Assembly (NCBI GenBank): GCA_016169945.1
Contig: JADLSH010000195.1
Span: 1 to 64,000 of the forward strand
Direction of reading: 5' to 3'
From: Trachythela sp. YZ-2020
Taxonomy: Eukaryota; Cnidaria; Anthozoa; Malacalcyonacea; Clavulariidae
DNA: 64,000 nt
Shown piece after piece: positions 32,901 through 44,664 of this stretch. Each line of letters opens with the position of its first letter. The first letter of the stretch is position 1. A program made the translations under genes and the position numbers. The notes below the pieces were generated by a model, which was not told where the DNA came from, searched no databases, and was given only the letters and a program-made list of their open reading frames with translations.

Positions 32901-34103
32901 TAGTCTAGGACCTGTATAGGAGTTTGTATGCGTTTCATTTAGCACAGGCAATCTCAACTGTTTTAGGGGAAAATGACCATGGCGGTCAACATGGCATATG
33001 TGCCAAAACCTGAAGTAAATATATTATATTTATTGTATTTTTATGATTTATGAAAGAAACAATAAATATTTGCGTATTTTCTATTGTTTTTATCATAAAT
33101 CATAAAAATACAATAAATATAATATATTTACTGGGTTCTGTGGTGGCGAACCAGCGTTTCGTGAAAATATTTGCCCCCCCTGTCAAGTAGCCCACGAGGA
33201 GTTTTCGCGAAGATTGCGCGTGACTTTCAAATTATTTTTAAACTTGTGTGTTTGATTCTGATCCTAAATTTGTTATGGGAGGTTTTTTCCTTTCAAGTGG
33301 GACTATACTACTCTAGTTTTTCGATTGGGACTATTCTACAATGAAGTACTCTTGGATACTGTAATCTAAATACATATCAAGACGAAGAAGTGGCATTTAT
33401 CGGGAAGAGACGCGGCGAGGCATTGCAATGGCCGCTATTTGACGAAATATCGAAGGACACAATATCGAAGATAAAATACACTGCACTGCTTCAAAACTTG
33501 ACGAAACTTGGTTGAAATCTTCTTTAGCCATCTATCATTATGTAAAAGTACAACAATACTTGCGAGACTCGGCGATAAAAAGCAAACAAGACGGCAAGTG
33601 AGATAAATTGGTGGGGGGTAAGTGAGATAAAATGTATTATATTTAAACAAAACAATGTCAATCCTTATGAAATCTACAATAATTATATTAAATTAAGCAT
33701 AGTTTTTCATCCCATGATAAAAATTGTTAGGAAATAAGAAAATTTAATCTCTGCCAGGTATATTAGTTATTTCATGGATAATTAGCAGTTGACCTGGGGT
33801 GGTGCATGGTCATTTTCTTGTAAAATATTATACTTAGACAAATTTTTCCTTCCAATAACTACCCCTAAAAGCAACCTTCTAAACACTATAAGCACTTCAG
33901 AAAGGCTGTCGCTTCTGCTTTTCGGAACTTAGAGCTATGTCGGCACTGCCGTTTCAGGGCGGGGTCATTTTCAGGACTTTCGTCCCGGATTCAGGTTTTG
34001 GCACATATGCCATGTTGACCGCCATGGTCATTTTACCCTAAAACAGTTGAGATTGCCTGTGCTAAATGAAACGCATACAAACTCCTATACAGGTCCTAGA
34101 CTA
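32901..34103. mobile_element. TIR element of the TAGTCTAGG family, 1.2 kb, nested
   Basis: About 110-bp inverted ends (TAGTCTAGGACCTGTATAGG..., CACAGGCAATCTCAACTG, GGCATATGTGCCAAAACC). Flanks TTTGGTTT and TTTCGTTT match at 7 of 8 bases. It is nested in 32417-34724 and related to the truncated copy at 12388-13795. No ORF of interest. Confidence 0.85.
33016..33132. repeat. AT-rich perfect hairpin inside the TIR element
   Basis: Arms of about 40 bp (GTAAATATATTATATTTATT... with ...AATAAATATAATATATTTAC) flank a 35-bp loop. Probably a small MITE inserted in the host element. Confidence 0.85.
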
Positions 34104-34999
34104 TTTCGTTTAATAAAAACAAACTTGTATTTATTTCATTGTGTATTGAGCTTCTATCTATGCAAGCCAATTGGCAATAAGAGTATACGGCAGACTTGCA
34201 TTCCCGTGATTTCAAATATAGTTCCTGGTCATTTTTCTAAACGTGCTCCAAGTCCCTATTTACTGTATCTGAATCCCATTTAGCTCGAAGATTGAGAACT
34301 TTGTTTTTGTTTAGTTTTTCAGCATGGTTTTAAGCCACTCGTCGCGTTCAAATTCAGCAGGTTCAAATGTATTTTGTTCGGTAATATATTCATTATAGCT
34401 CTCAAAAACGCCACAAGTTATTAAAATGTATTATTATAGTTGTTGCAATTATATTTTAATTTATTTGTATATGTTGATTTATTTTTGATATATTTCCCTG
34501 TAGTATTTAATACATATTATATGTGTACGGCTGGCTGTTTATCTAGTACATTTCTTCGCTGTACGTATCACGCGTCAATTTGACAGTTGACGTCTTTGTT
34601 TATTTATACCCGCTCGACGCTGATTGGTTCGCGTTTGGCTGGCGAGAGAAGGGGAGGAACGAATAAAACACATGGTTCCGTGCAGGCCCTCCTTTTCTAG
34701 CACAGAGGGCCTGTTCGCAGGCTAGTGCTACCCGAGTGCTCGGGAAACAAAAAATACGCTATGTTAGGATTTTATAGCAGACAGGGGCAATAATTACCTG
34801 TAAGTTCAAACTTGCTAATCGATCATTATTTAGTTTAAAACCTGTGACAAGGAAAGTTTGGTATTATGTATTTAGTATTGTGGTATTGTGTGAGGTCTCT
34901 TTGATATTTGCGCTGTTTTTGACATTTGTATGTGTTGTTGCATTGTTATCTACAAAGGTGCTTCGACGGTGCAGTCGTCAGAGCAAGCGCCTTTTACAT

Positions 35000-35002
35000 G
35001 TA

Positions 35003-35038
<36 letters not shown>

Positions 35039-35098
35039 CGTGCGTGCGCGCGTTCGTGTGTACGTGCGTGCGTGCGTGTATGTGGGTGCGTGTGTGTA
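35000..35098. repeat. TG/CG dinucleotide microsatellite
   Basis: An uninterrupted TG run passes into (TGCG)n and mixed TGTG/TGCG. The 98-codon ORF covering it (CVCVCVRACARSC) is an artefact of the repeat. Confidence 0.95.
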
Positions 35099-35239
35099 AA
35101 TTGTTATAACGTTTTGGTTAAAGTATTCATTGATTTATGAACATGGCTATTTTCTCTTTAAAATCATAATATATGTACTTTTACTGTCTCTTTTTCACAA
35201 TGGTATAAAAAGTTATCAACACTTTAAATCTTATTTCAG

Positions 35240-35418
35240 GCATTCGATTGACCTACACAGCTCTCCCAAATGACACAGATGCGGCAAAGGCATTCTATCC
35301 TTTTGCTGGTCATGGAATTGATATATTCTCCAACAGTTGGGGTCCATCCGATTCTGGCATTGTTGTCAAAGGCCCAGGACCACTGACTTTGCTGGCATTA
35401 CAAGAGGGCACAAGCAAG
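35240..35418 (+). CDS. kexin/furin-like proprotein convertase, SNSWGPSD exon
   Basis: The 179-bp exon follows a TTATTTCAG acceptor and ends at GTAAAA. It encodes GIRLTYTALPNDTDAAKAF, GHGIDIFSNSWGPSDSG and KGPGPLTLLALQEGTSK. SNSWGPSDxG...GPGPLTxxALxxG is diagnostic of the convertase catalytic domain (the SWGP stretch lines the S1 pocket). It joins the HGT exon at Gly in phase 1 and ends at a codon boundary. The later exons (oxyanion Asn, catalytic Ser, P domain) were not found before the window end and may lie beyond it. A pentanucleotide repeat begins 22 bp into the following intron. Confidence 0.95.
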
Positions 35419-35439
35419 GTAAAATACAGCTAGCTAATA

Positions 35440-35585
35440 CGTCTCGTCTCGTCTCGTCCCGTCCCGTCCCGTCCCGTCCCGTCCCGTCCCGTCCCGTCCC
35501 GTCCCGTCCCGTCTCGTCTTGTCTTGTATTGTCCCGTCTTGTCCCGTCTCGTCCAGTCCCGTCCCGTCCCGTGCTGTCTTGTCTT
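35440..35585. repeat. CGTCC/CGTCT pentanucleotide repeat
   Basis: About 29 copies of a 5-bp unit (GTCTC, GTCCC, GTCTT). It lies 22 bp downstream of the protease exon donor. The opposing 90-103-codon ORFs (SRPVPSRPVP, GRDGTGRDGT) are repeat translations, not genes. Confidence 0.95.
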
Positions 35586-36239
35586 GTCCACATTACGTTA
35601 CATATTAATGACGGAGTAAAACCGAAGATATGGTCCAAGCGAAAGTAATGTCCTAGTTATTAGAAACAACTTTTCGTTTCATTCTGCTATTTATACGACA
35701 AAAGTAAACAAATAGATGTCATTCTGATGATCGAACTTCGCTGTTAGTTTACTTTGTCACGGAACTATCTTTAGCTTGGTATCACTGAATCGATAAGCAC
35801 AAATCACTCTTTTTGTAAAGAGACTTAGTTTTAACACTTTGTTGCCATATACGGAGAAACTGGTGTTTTATTCATGCAAATATTTTTTTTTTATTTAATT
35901 ATTTCGCCCATGTCAATTAAGGTCGTCTTCCACTCAAAATTGAAGAAGTTTTAGTTTTGATTTAATTTATAGTTTTTTGGTACCAATAGAAATAACTATG
36001 TTTTCAATTGACATGTTGCCGTGGTTGCCATGACGATAACTTGTTAAAGTGTCAAATCTTATAGCAGAACACATGTGTTCCACTAATCGGAGACGCTTAC
36101 AATTATCGTATTTACAACATTATAAACTACACGTCTAACTATTTTACACATTAAATAGATTAATAATTAAAAAAATATTCCCATAAATGTTACTAACTAT
36201 TACATTATATTACACAATTCTTACAAGAGTTACTATCAA
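35586..36239. other. intergenic or intronic, with a fragment of the TTAA-MITE family
   Basis: 35918-36055 (AAGGTCGTCTTCCACTCAAA..., TTTTTTGGTACCAATAG, CAATTGACATGTTGCC) is a copy of the right-end sequence of the TTAA MITE at 39219-50780, in inverted orientation relative to 50640-50780. The rest is AT-rich without features. Confidence 0.7.
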
Positions 36240-37190
36240 CTAAGTAAACCAAATCTCCTTCCTGATATTGTTCTTAAAACTCTGAATAGATGTTAGGGTT
36301 CTTAATTCTGGTGTAGGTTTGGCCCATAGATACGGCCCAAAGTATCTTAAAGAATGTTTGCCATATTTGATCCCTGTTAATCTAGGGCAATGAAAGTCAG
36401 AGTTCCTGAGATTATAGGTTGACTGAGGAGTCTCAAGATAGATATAGAAGTAATTTATGTTTTATCTGATACATAAAGATGGCTATATTTTGCAGCCGCA
36501 TATTATATAGTGTGGTAAGGTTAGCTTTCATTAAAAGCTGTGCTTGCGTAAGAAGAACTCCAGTCACAAAAGACTGCTCTTAGACCTCTTTCGTTAACGC
36601 TCTAGTTTAGTCCTATCACTGCATGGCCTTACAAAAATGCCAAACATGGCTACAGTAATTAAAGTATGGCACAATAGTTGCCTTGTAAATGTGCAGCTAT
36701 GTTGTAGTTGGTATCAGCTTCCTAAGTCTCATTAAGACTCCAATCCTCTTGTTGGTATGTCTTACAAATAGAAGACACATGATCTGAGAAGTTTAGTTCT
36801 ATGCCAAAGTTACTTTGAGAAGCTTCATCTGTTCGGTTTGACGTATTGTGTAATTATCAATATCTACCTCTGTGATATTATTATTACCTTTAGTCATCAT
36901 CATGACCTGGTATTTACTGAGGTTACCTTCTATAGATGATTTGCCTTATACCATTCTCCCGTAGTTTTGCCGTCTCTCTCCAACACTTTCGCTGCGTCTT
37001 CGATTGTTTGATTTGAAGAATAGAGTTGGTGGCCGTCTGCATACATTGAGAGTTGTGAACTTATGTTCTCATAAAATAGATCGTTCTGATATATATTCCA
37101 CAAGACTGGTCCCAAAGAGGAACCTTGTGGGCAACCACGGGTAACATTTTCCAACCGCTGCTAACTATGCCAAGCCTTACCCTATTTTTA
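36240..37190 (-). pseudogene. LINE reverse transcriptase remnant with damaged catalytic box
   Basis: The 36930-37154 frame has GCPQGSSLGPVLWNIYQND (motif B) and SMYADGHQLYS, where the second catalytic Asp of YADD has become Gly, then EWYKANHL. Further 3' coding traces (NKRIGVLMRLRKLIP, IVPYFNYCSHVWHFC) follow in broken frames down to about 36250. The order is that of a LINE 3' half. The copy is dead. Confidence 0.85.
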
Positions 37191-37366
37191 CGGTCCTTGA
37201 AGTAGGATTGTAGAATTACTAAGGAATTGTTTGACATACCATATGCATTGTATTATTCTGTCTAATAAGATTGATGCCAGAGGCAAGGAAGTCTAACAAC
37301 TTCTTGATAACAAATAACAGAATACATTGTGTATGAGTAGCAGAAATGCCATCGGTAATGTGTAAT

Positions 37367-38075
37367 CAGTGCCTTTTTTACGGATCTTCCCGTGGGGGGC
37401 ATTTTCTTAAAAGGGACCTTCGTGACCAAAATATTTATTTATTGTTTCTGAGGCACGTATTTTCGTGTGATTTTGGACTACGTAAGAAAATAGATGAGTT
37501 GCACGGATCAGCTGTATTTAATGCTGTGTGCGGAAGCGAGCCAGCCCTAGCAAGAGGGCGGATATCTCTCGTATAAACAATCGGCGAAAGCCGCCCTACT
37601 GGCAGGCCGTCCTGAGACGTTTGGGGCCCCGGGGAAATTGTAACTTTGGGGACCTAGTGATTTTCCATCGTCAAAGATCTTTGCAATCGTGTGGTCCTTT
37701 AGAAAACTGATTTCCATGTTCTTGAACTTTTTGGACAATCTGCTGGATTACGTCCTTTTGTCCTGAACATTTAAAAAATCTCGAGAATGGCAAATTCCTG
37801 TATTCTGGGAGACTAATTGACAGTAATATTTACGCATATTTCGCTTTATTTCTAGCGCTAACCCTTCATGTAGCACTCATGTAAACACCCCCGAAAAGCA
37901 ATTTTTCCATACATACCGATTTTATTTGTTGTTTTCGTAAGTTTATTTTTTATTGTTTATTTAAAAAGGGGACTTTTCCTGGGGGGACAAGAATTAATTC
38001 GTGGGGGGAGGGGGGGGGCACAATGGGGGACTGGGGGCTTTTGCCCCCCCAGCTTATATGTTAAAAAAGGCCCTG
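37367..38075. mobile_element. non-autonomous hAT-type element, 709 bp
   Basis: Ends CAGTGCCTTTTTTA and TTAAAAAAGGCCCTG are inverted, with GTGGGGGGCA and TGCCCCCC blocks inside. Flanks TGTGTAAT and TGTCTAAT match at 7 of 8 bases. CAGxG termini with 8-bp duplications indicate hAT. No transposase. Confidence 0.82.
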
Positions 38076-38083
38076 TGTCTAAT

Positions 38084-39075
38084 ATAATTTTCACTGAATC
38101 ACTGATAAATTTAATATTTGGTTATTTGTTCCTCAACACATGCTTGTTTAATGTTTACTGCATCAATACTTACAATACTTATTGCTGAGTGCCCCCCAAA
38201 TTTTAGATACAACAATCTATATACAATTCAAATCTTCCTTGTGTTCCATTAAATTGAAGGCTTGAAGTAACAGTATAAAACCTGTTTACATTTGTGGTTG
38301 TAGAATGTTGATAGTTTTGATTATATCCGTGATTATATACTTGAGAATTTTGAACAAGAAATTCCACCCTTTGTTATGTTATATTTCCGCTTTGTTCGCC
38401 ATTGTTGCTTATCTCTACATGATAATAATCCTTTCTTCTTTTGTTTAATCTTAACACTTCGCTAGAATTTCGTTTACATGTGATTTCCATACAAAAGCTA
38501 GCATTGCACTCCTCGATGGCAGCCATGTTATCAAAATATCACCCTGTTACGTTAATGAATAACTTTCAATATTCTACTGTATTCCGATTGACTAATCAAA
38601 TCGCTTTAAATCGTTTCCTGCAACTTGATTATCCCAGGGCTTCTGAGAGCCACAAGCGCAGAAGCCCTGCAAAGCAATAGGAATAATAGCAGATAAAGTT
38701 TACAAAAACATTTTTCTGTTTATACATCTACTATAAAGAAAGTGTCTGCACATTTTATTATGGGCATTTACGAATACACATAAATTTCATAAATGATAAT
38801 TTATAAACTCGAATAAATTGATGCGCACGGTCACATGTATTTTAAAGTCTCAATACGGACATAGCTTTTAGATTAAAGTACATATCAGTTTTAAATCATG
38901 ACAAGTATATCGGAAAAATTTCTGGGGTTATGTCAAAAACATTCTAAATAAAAAAGACGCTTCACTTCCGTCTTTCAACATGACAATTCGCCTTTCATAC
39001 TTCACTAAAACTCTTACTGCAATTCATCCAAATAAATTGTTCAATATTCCCAGCTGGATTCCTGTGTTATCTGAC
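38084..39075. other. no supported gene
   Basis: One 79-codon plus ORF (38441-38680) is unrecognised. A small hairpin (AGGGCTTCTGAGAG / GCAGAAGCCCT) lies at 38636-38668. Nothing else is seen before the LINE fragment. Confidence 0.35.
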
Positions 39076-39079
39076 CCTG

Positions 39080-39218
39080 AAGTTTAATTTGACCTCGACC
39101 CTCCATCGTATCAACAAGTCACAATATAATCCGTAGAATGAAAGCATCTGGTTCTCCGAGCCCCCTTGATCAGCTCTCTATTATATGTTTTGAACGCTGT
39201 CCTCTCCTTAGAACTTAC
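39080..39218 (+). pseudogene. LINE reverse transcriptase, part before the TTAA-MITE insertion
   Basis: The plus strand reads IIRRMKASGSPSPLDQLSI and then CFERCPLLRTY, ending at the TTAA. This is the conserved N-terminal RT region (MKASGSPSPLDQ) of a cnidarian-abundant LINE. Reading resumes at 50781 with LTDLIRTVWLFG in the same frame once the insertion is removed. Confidence 0.85.
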
Positions 39219-39518
39219 TTAAGGTGGTCTTCCACTCAAGAAATACGAAATTTTCCCAAAAATGTTTTGTTCATAATTGAGTTCCTAATATGTGTAGAAT
39301 TTAGAAAAGATGGCATTGGTGTGACCTTGGATGACCTTGGGAGTTTTAAAGGCGCCATATGAGCTTCGCATCGACCTTGAATGACCTTCGCAGATTTGAG
39401 CTTGACCTGACCTGACCTTCACCTTGACCTTAAATTATCCGTGCATTATATTCAGCATGAGAAAAGTTTACCCAGACCTGTTGTGACGGAGAAGTAAAAC
39501 TTCATGGTACTCCAATTT

Positions 39519-39736
39519 GGGATAGACTATTTGGCGCGGGTCGCGGGTCGCGGGTAAGAGGCGCGGGTCGCGGGTAATTAAAAATGGCGCGGGTAGTTAA
39601 TAATGGCGCGGGTAGTTAATAATGGCGCGGGTAATTAAAAATGGCGCGGGTAATTTTTCCGGGAAGTAATCGCCGGTAGGAAGTTTCAGAAAATTAGAGG
39701 AAATTTTGTTCATCAAGGTGGAAAGACTGGAAAAAA
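39519..39736. repeat. MULE terminal inverted repeat, 3' side
   Basis: Contains GCGGGTCGCGGGT repeats and four GGCGCGGGTAxTTAA units in alternating (AATTAAAAAT, AGTTAATAAT) order, then GGGAAGTAATCGCCGGTAGG and GGAAAGACTGGAAAAA. GC-rich in an AT-rich genome; the tandem units may be transposase binding sites (inference). Confidence 0.93.
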
Positions 39737-42141
39737 ACATGGCGGCCATTCTTTATTTATGGCCTAAGGAATGTCTAAGACTAAAGTCTAAAACAGCTTT
39801 TAGTATGGGGAATAAGCTGCTTTAAAAGAAGACAGGAATGATCATATGGACTATCTAGCAGTGTCTTACAAATTGTGCGTTTTTAAAACTGTTTATTATT
39901 TTGTCTACGCAGACTCTAGTCAGTCCGCTCAGTCGAAACGTAGAATTGTCGAAATATAAATTTTGAAAATGTTTTATATTATAAATTATTATTGATTTAT
40001 TGTGCGTTTGGTATGGGACTTTTACGAACAATTCAATCATCCCGGTCGATATTACACTTATTTAAAATTAAAAACATAGGTCGAATGAAAGTATTAAAGT
40101 TGTGAATTAATTTATCCAGTCAGATCATGTATTAAATATTTAAAATAAGGATATTAAATTACTAATTAGCCTAATATTCATATTCATTTAAACCTCACGC
40201 TTGTCTCTAGGTTGATGTTAGATTCTTGCCATATTTAGCAAGGCATGCACTGTTTTATTACTGTAAAATTTTGAATATTTTTGTCAACATTTGGCTACAA
40301 CCTGCCTAATGCCTATGGTACCATATTGCAGAATCACTGGAGCATACAGCCAACATGCATAACCACAACTTTATTCTTTTGAAAACTAGTAATTCTGCAA
40401 ATGCCCTACAGTATAGTGCACTGTAAGTTATTGGTTTCAAGCAATCCCACCGGGCGTGTGGCTCAAGGTTACTGTACCTAGAAGCTCAATTCTTTTAACT
40501 GAGATATTGGTTATTTATGCCTTCACATGTCCAAACACCCCTGAAATATATAGCGGCACCAAAGAGACCTCTATGTAGCATACTTAAAACCATGAGCATA
40601 ACGTATATGGAGACTGAGGGCTACCCATACATGTACTCCATAGCCCCCCTAAAGTTCCACCTAGCTCCCAAAGAATCCACAAGGCAGTGGAGCAAGCCAT
40701 CATACAATGGCCAATGGGGTTACTCAGAAATGGGGTTAGTCTGAAATTAGTACAGTAGGCCTAACCTGAGTTCAGGCTCTATTTTATAAAACCTGACACA
40801 AACCTTAATCTGATTGCATTCCACCCGCAGCAAAGTTTATATTTCTGTCAATCTCACAACTGACAACAATCTAATTATAGTTCAAAATACTAATAATAGT
40901 ATAATCTAATTAGGACCAACGAATCAAAAGGCAGGTTAAAAAATCTTTTGTCTCATAGACCAATCAGATTTACACCCGAAATACGCTTGTAAGGCATGGA
41001 CATTTTCGTGAAGGTTTGTATCAGGCCTATTTATTTTTATATAGGCCTTATCGCAGGTTAGTTTTGGGCAAAATCTTGAGTGTGAAAGATAAAAAGTCTG
41101 TTTTAGTGTTGAAATTTTTATTTCTGCTTTTTCTAAGATGTGATATTTCATGATGTTGATCTGGAAAATTTATTCCAATACACCAAACTGAAATCTATTC
41201 TCAAGACCTTTTTGTCATTTCGCTATCTTCATGCAGTCCTTATAATGCAAATTTTAAATTTGATGATTCAGTGTTTGCAATAATGACGACCCGCTATAAC
41301 TTTGAGATCAGCGAGGATGACCACCCATCACTTCGCTAATGCTTTCATTTCCCCGCGCGTGAATAACCGAGTGGAACTACAGTAGTATCCTACTAACGTC
41401 GCCCCTGGGCCTGGAGTGGCTCGCGGATTATACATTTCATTGAGTCGTATCAAAATAAATATTTCTTTTTAGATTAGAATTTCAGTTCAAAAGAGGATAT
41501 AATACAGTAGTAAAAGCAACAACTCAATCAACCAGATTGGACAATTGCTCATATACGATGGGTGACTATATAAAACAATATAATTATATATAACCAAATA
41601 CCACGCCGAATGTCTATACTACAGGCTTCTAAATATCGTGCAGAACCTTTAATAATAGTTTTGATAAGCAAAGATATATCATATAAAGTAATGATAACCA
41701 ACATAACTTAATTTACAAGAATTTCTAAATGCAGTAATGATGAATGAAAGGAGAATGAGAGTGCATGAGAGTTGGCAGTCATGCGATCTTTGTTATAGTA
41801 ACTGTTTTTCATGCTTTCCCAACACTATCATGTGTTCTATTTAAGTTAAAACATGGTTGGAACACTCATTAAACCGTTAATATTTTGTTAATCGTAGAAC
41901 TTGAAATGTCCCTTGTAACAATTCGTAACTGCCAACTGTCATTATCGTTTGACCGTTTCTGAACAACAAAACTCGTAAAAGTCAGTCATAAATCTCATTC
42001 TCGTTTGACCGTTTCTGAACAACAAAACTCGTAAAACCCGTTTCATTTCCTTACACTGCTCACACTGTCACAAGATGTAAACGAAACTTCTTTACGTACA
42101 TAGTTTCAACTTACACTGAAAAATACTACCAACAAACTTGA
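39737..42141. other. MULE 3' flank, no gene seen
   Basis: About 2.4 kb between the 3' TIR and the stop codon. A GAAACGTAGAATTGTCGAAA block at 39936 resembles Penelope terminal sequence but lacks a hammerhead core. 41280-41415 is a diverged relative of the 26490-26614 repeat. A CGTTTGACCGTTTCTGAACA unit occurs twice at 41947-42028. Confidence 0.5.
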
Positions 42142-44664
42142 TCATGGTAAAATTAGGAAGTCAATAAGAGGCGAATCCCTAAGATTTGCAATTTCTTCAC
42201 GTGTAACGGACCCGTCCACTGTTATTCCAGATGGCGGGGTCAAGTTGACCCATGGAGGGATATGTTTTATACATTCCACGGAAGGGCAGAAATAAAATGT
42301 TGTCTCAACTACAAAATTCTGTTCATAGGGTACATACAAACCAACTACTGAAATACACAAATCTCCATCTTCTTGTTCTTTTCGGCAACATCGACAACGG
42401 GGAATTGTTCCTCTTTGTTTATCTTTTTTTTTAGGATCCATACTTTTGGGTGACAGTTTCTTCTATCATTCATAAGAAGATTGGTAACCATTTCTTGTCT
42501 GCTTTGCCTTCTTGCGCCAGGAACATATTTCAATATGTCTGGAACCCGCGGTGCATTGGCGAAAATTTCAGACCATTCTCTTTCTGTTAAAAAAACTTGT
42601 TGCAAAAGTTCGCTTTCTTCTGGGATTCGGCAAATATACAAGAGAATCCAAATGATATGCTTGCACAACTCTTTTCCCTCATTTTTAGAAAAGTCCAAAC
42701 ATTGACACGAGTGCTTTTTGCCAATGCTTACCTCGTAAGTTGCCAATGAATTCGCTACCAAGGTGTATTTCTTTTCAAAATCGTTTTCAGTTACTGGATC
42801 TTTTACTTTTATAGTAGCCTTTTCCTCCTTTGCCTTCCGTAGTTTATTCAGGAATGTTTTACTGCGTGTTGGCCTGTATCGACCACTTCGCTCTCCATCC
42901 GATCGGCGCGGTCCACGTTGAACACTTCCGTTGTGTCTATCGTGTGGATTTGAAGAAGATGCTGTTTGCTCAGAGACTTGTACGATCCTGTCAGAGTCTG
43001 CAATATCGTCCCTAATCAGCTCAAGGCCAAGAATACGGGCTCTATCAATCTGACTTGCACAGTCTCTCATGCTTTGAGTTTGGATAGACGGACCCTTTCC
43101 ACACTTTCCAGAACCGTTCTGAAAAGCTTTATAGCTTACTTCCAGCTGAATATTATCCCGCACGTCTGCCTGGGCTGCATCCAAAAGAGAAAGGTTCATT
43201 CGGTCTCGCTTAACCCAACTTGCATGAATGGCCTCTGCCTGATTCATTCTAGATCCCCCCTGAACATGTAAGAATGCGGGGAAAATAAGGTTTCGCCTTT
43301 TGTCCCACCAATCAAACCACGATTGAAGAAAATCCAGTTTGTTGTCACTTTTAATGAAACTTTCGATGTTTTCCTTTGCTGCTTCATAACCCCCTGCACT
43401 TTTAGCTTCAATAAGAGCATTGCATAATCTCTTGAATTGCCCTCTTGCATCTTCATCCATCTTTCGAGCCTGTCTGTTTCTGCAGTCTTTAAAGTGGAAC
43501 TCGCATGTTTTAATGCGCTCCACTGCAGAAGTGCCAAACACAGTTTTTATACCCTCCATGTTGGCACCAGCCATGTCGGTAATCCACCCACGCGGATTAA
43601 AAACATAGCTACCATCACCGCTTTCTTTCTTCAACATGTCATTGAAAGTTTTCCAAAACAAGGAAATGGTTGAAGTGTTTTCTCCACTACACTCCATGGT
43701 AGCCAAAGGAACAAGCTTTCTTAGCACAGGATGGTACACACTTGCAGTGAGAGACACAAATCCCTTGCATCTTTTTACTTTGCCATCAAAGTAGCATAAT
43801 TCGTTACTTAACACGTGCTCCCCTGCCCGGTCCATATTCAACGCAAATTTTGCTTTAAGTTTGCTAGTTTTGAAAACAAACGACGTTTTGTCATTACTTT
43901 CTCCACCATAGTTTAATTTATACAGATAGTATGGATCACGGACATCAGTGTATTTTTTGAAGTGGGCCACAGCTTCAAACTCATGACCAAGTGGCTCATT
44001 GCTTTTCTTTATTTTCTGTTTCTCATTAGAAATCCATTTTTTGTCTGCAACAGATAGAGCAGCTTGTTCAATTTCTGACCAATCACGGCATTCCCTCATT
44101 TTTGACAATATGAGACTACTTTGTATTTGCGCTGGGGTAGCGTCTGGGTTTTCAGTAACCTTGCGGTGGACATCTTTAGTTGCACGATTACTAGCCGGTA
44201 CATCAGGGCATGTGTGGTCTCCATGGTGGAAGACGAACAATTTCCTCGACTGTTTTGCAATATATTTGCGTGCTGAACAGGATATATATGTTCCCCCGAT
44301 CCCACAAACGTTGCAACAATTACTTTTCTTATCAAACTGTGTCCTGTTTGTGACACCATATTCTTTTTTAAAATCACACGCTTCATTGTCACATCGAAAT
44401 GAGCCCCTGCAATCACGAAAACGAACATTCTCATACCCATTCCATTTGGATTCTGAGCTTTTCTTCCAGCGTCTCCCGTCTACTACATTAGCCATATCAT
44501 TATTGGTCAATTCGTAACACCTTAGACCATCAATATTGTGTGGCACTCGATCGACCTTTTCAACTTTTACGTCTCTCCAAGACAGCGGACCAAGTTTTCT
44601 TTGCTTTTTTTGCGTGAAGTTATAACTGTCATCGTCACTAGAGCTACTGGAGACAAGTCTGTCT
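42142..44664 (-). CDS. MULE gene exon 8: DDE transposase with SWIM zinc finger
   Basis: Open from an acceptor at 44665 for about 772 codons. Numbered from the codon at 44546: Cys/His-rich N-terminal domain (C52, C57, C77, C78, C81, H107, H108, H111, C113; FLYWCH/WRKY-GCM-like); DDE core with D254 (CYFDGKVKRCKGF), D324 (GWITDMAGANMEG), the MULE C-x2-H signature C348-H351 (CEFHFKDC) and E438 (NQAEAIHASW); SWIM finger C614-x-C616-x11-C628-x-H630. All catalytic and metal residues are intact. After WILKKK an A9 run shifts the frame; the alternative frame (42441-42142) reads GTIPRCRCCRKEQEDGDL, FYFCPSVECIKHIPPW and ends at TAA, probably the original C-terminus. Upstream of 44546 the exon adds SSSSSSDDDSYNFTQKKQRK. 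Confidence 0.93.

Larger units (their letters stand above)
32417..34724. mobile_element. Mutator-type TIR element, 2.3 kb, 9-bp TSD
   Basis: About 48-bp inverted ends (TAGCCTGCGAACAGGCCCTC..., GGAGGGCCTGCACGGA). GTGCTACCC flanks both ends exactly (32408-32416, 34725-34733). It shares the TAGCCTGCG terminus and 9-bp duplication with 18185-18765. It contains the element 32901-34103 and no recognisable transposase. It sits in the 3.5-kb intron of the protease gene. Confidence 0.9.

Noticed and set aside
35337..35648. Opposed ORFs SRPVPSRPVP and GRDGTGRDGT
   Set aside because: Translations of a 5-bp simple repeat on both strands.
39900..39975. Possible hammerhead in CAGTCCGCTCAGTCGAAACG
   Set aside because: GAAACG is present but there is no CUGANGA core, and stems do not pair.
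42481..44517. Plus-strand and second-frame ORFs of 60-172 codons over the transposase exon
   Set aside because: Shadows of the intact minus-strand transposase frame; no domain of their own.
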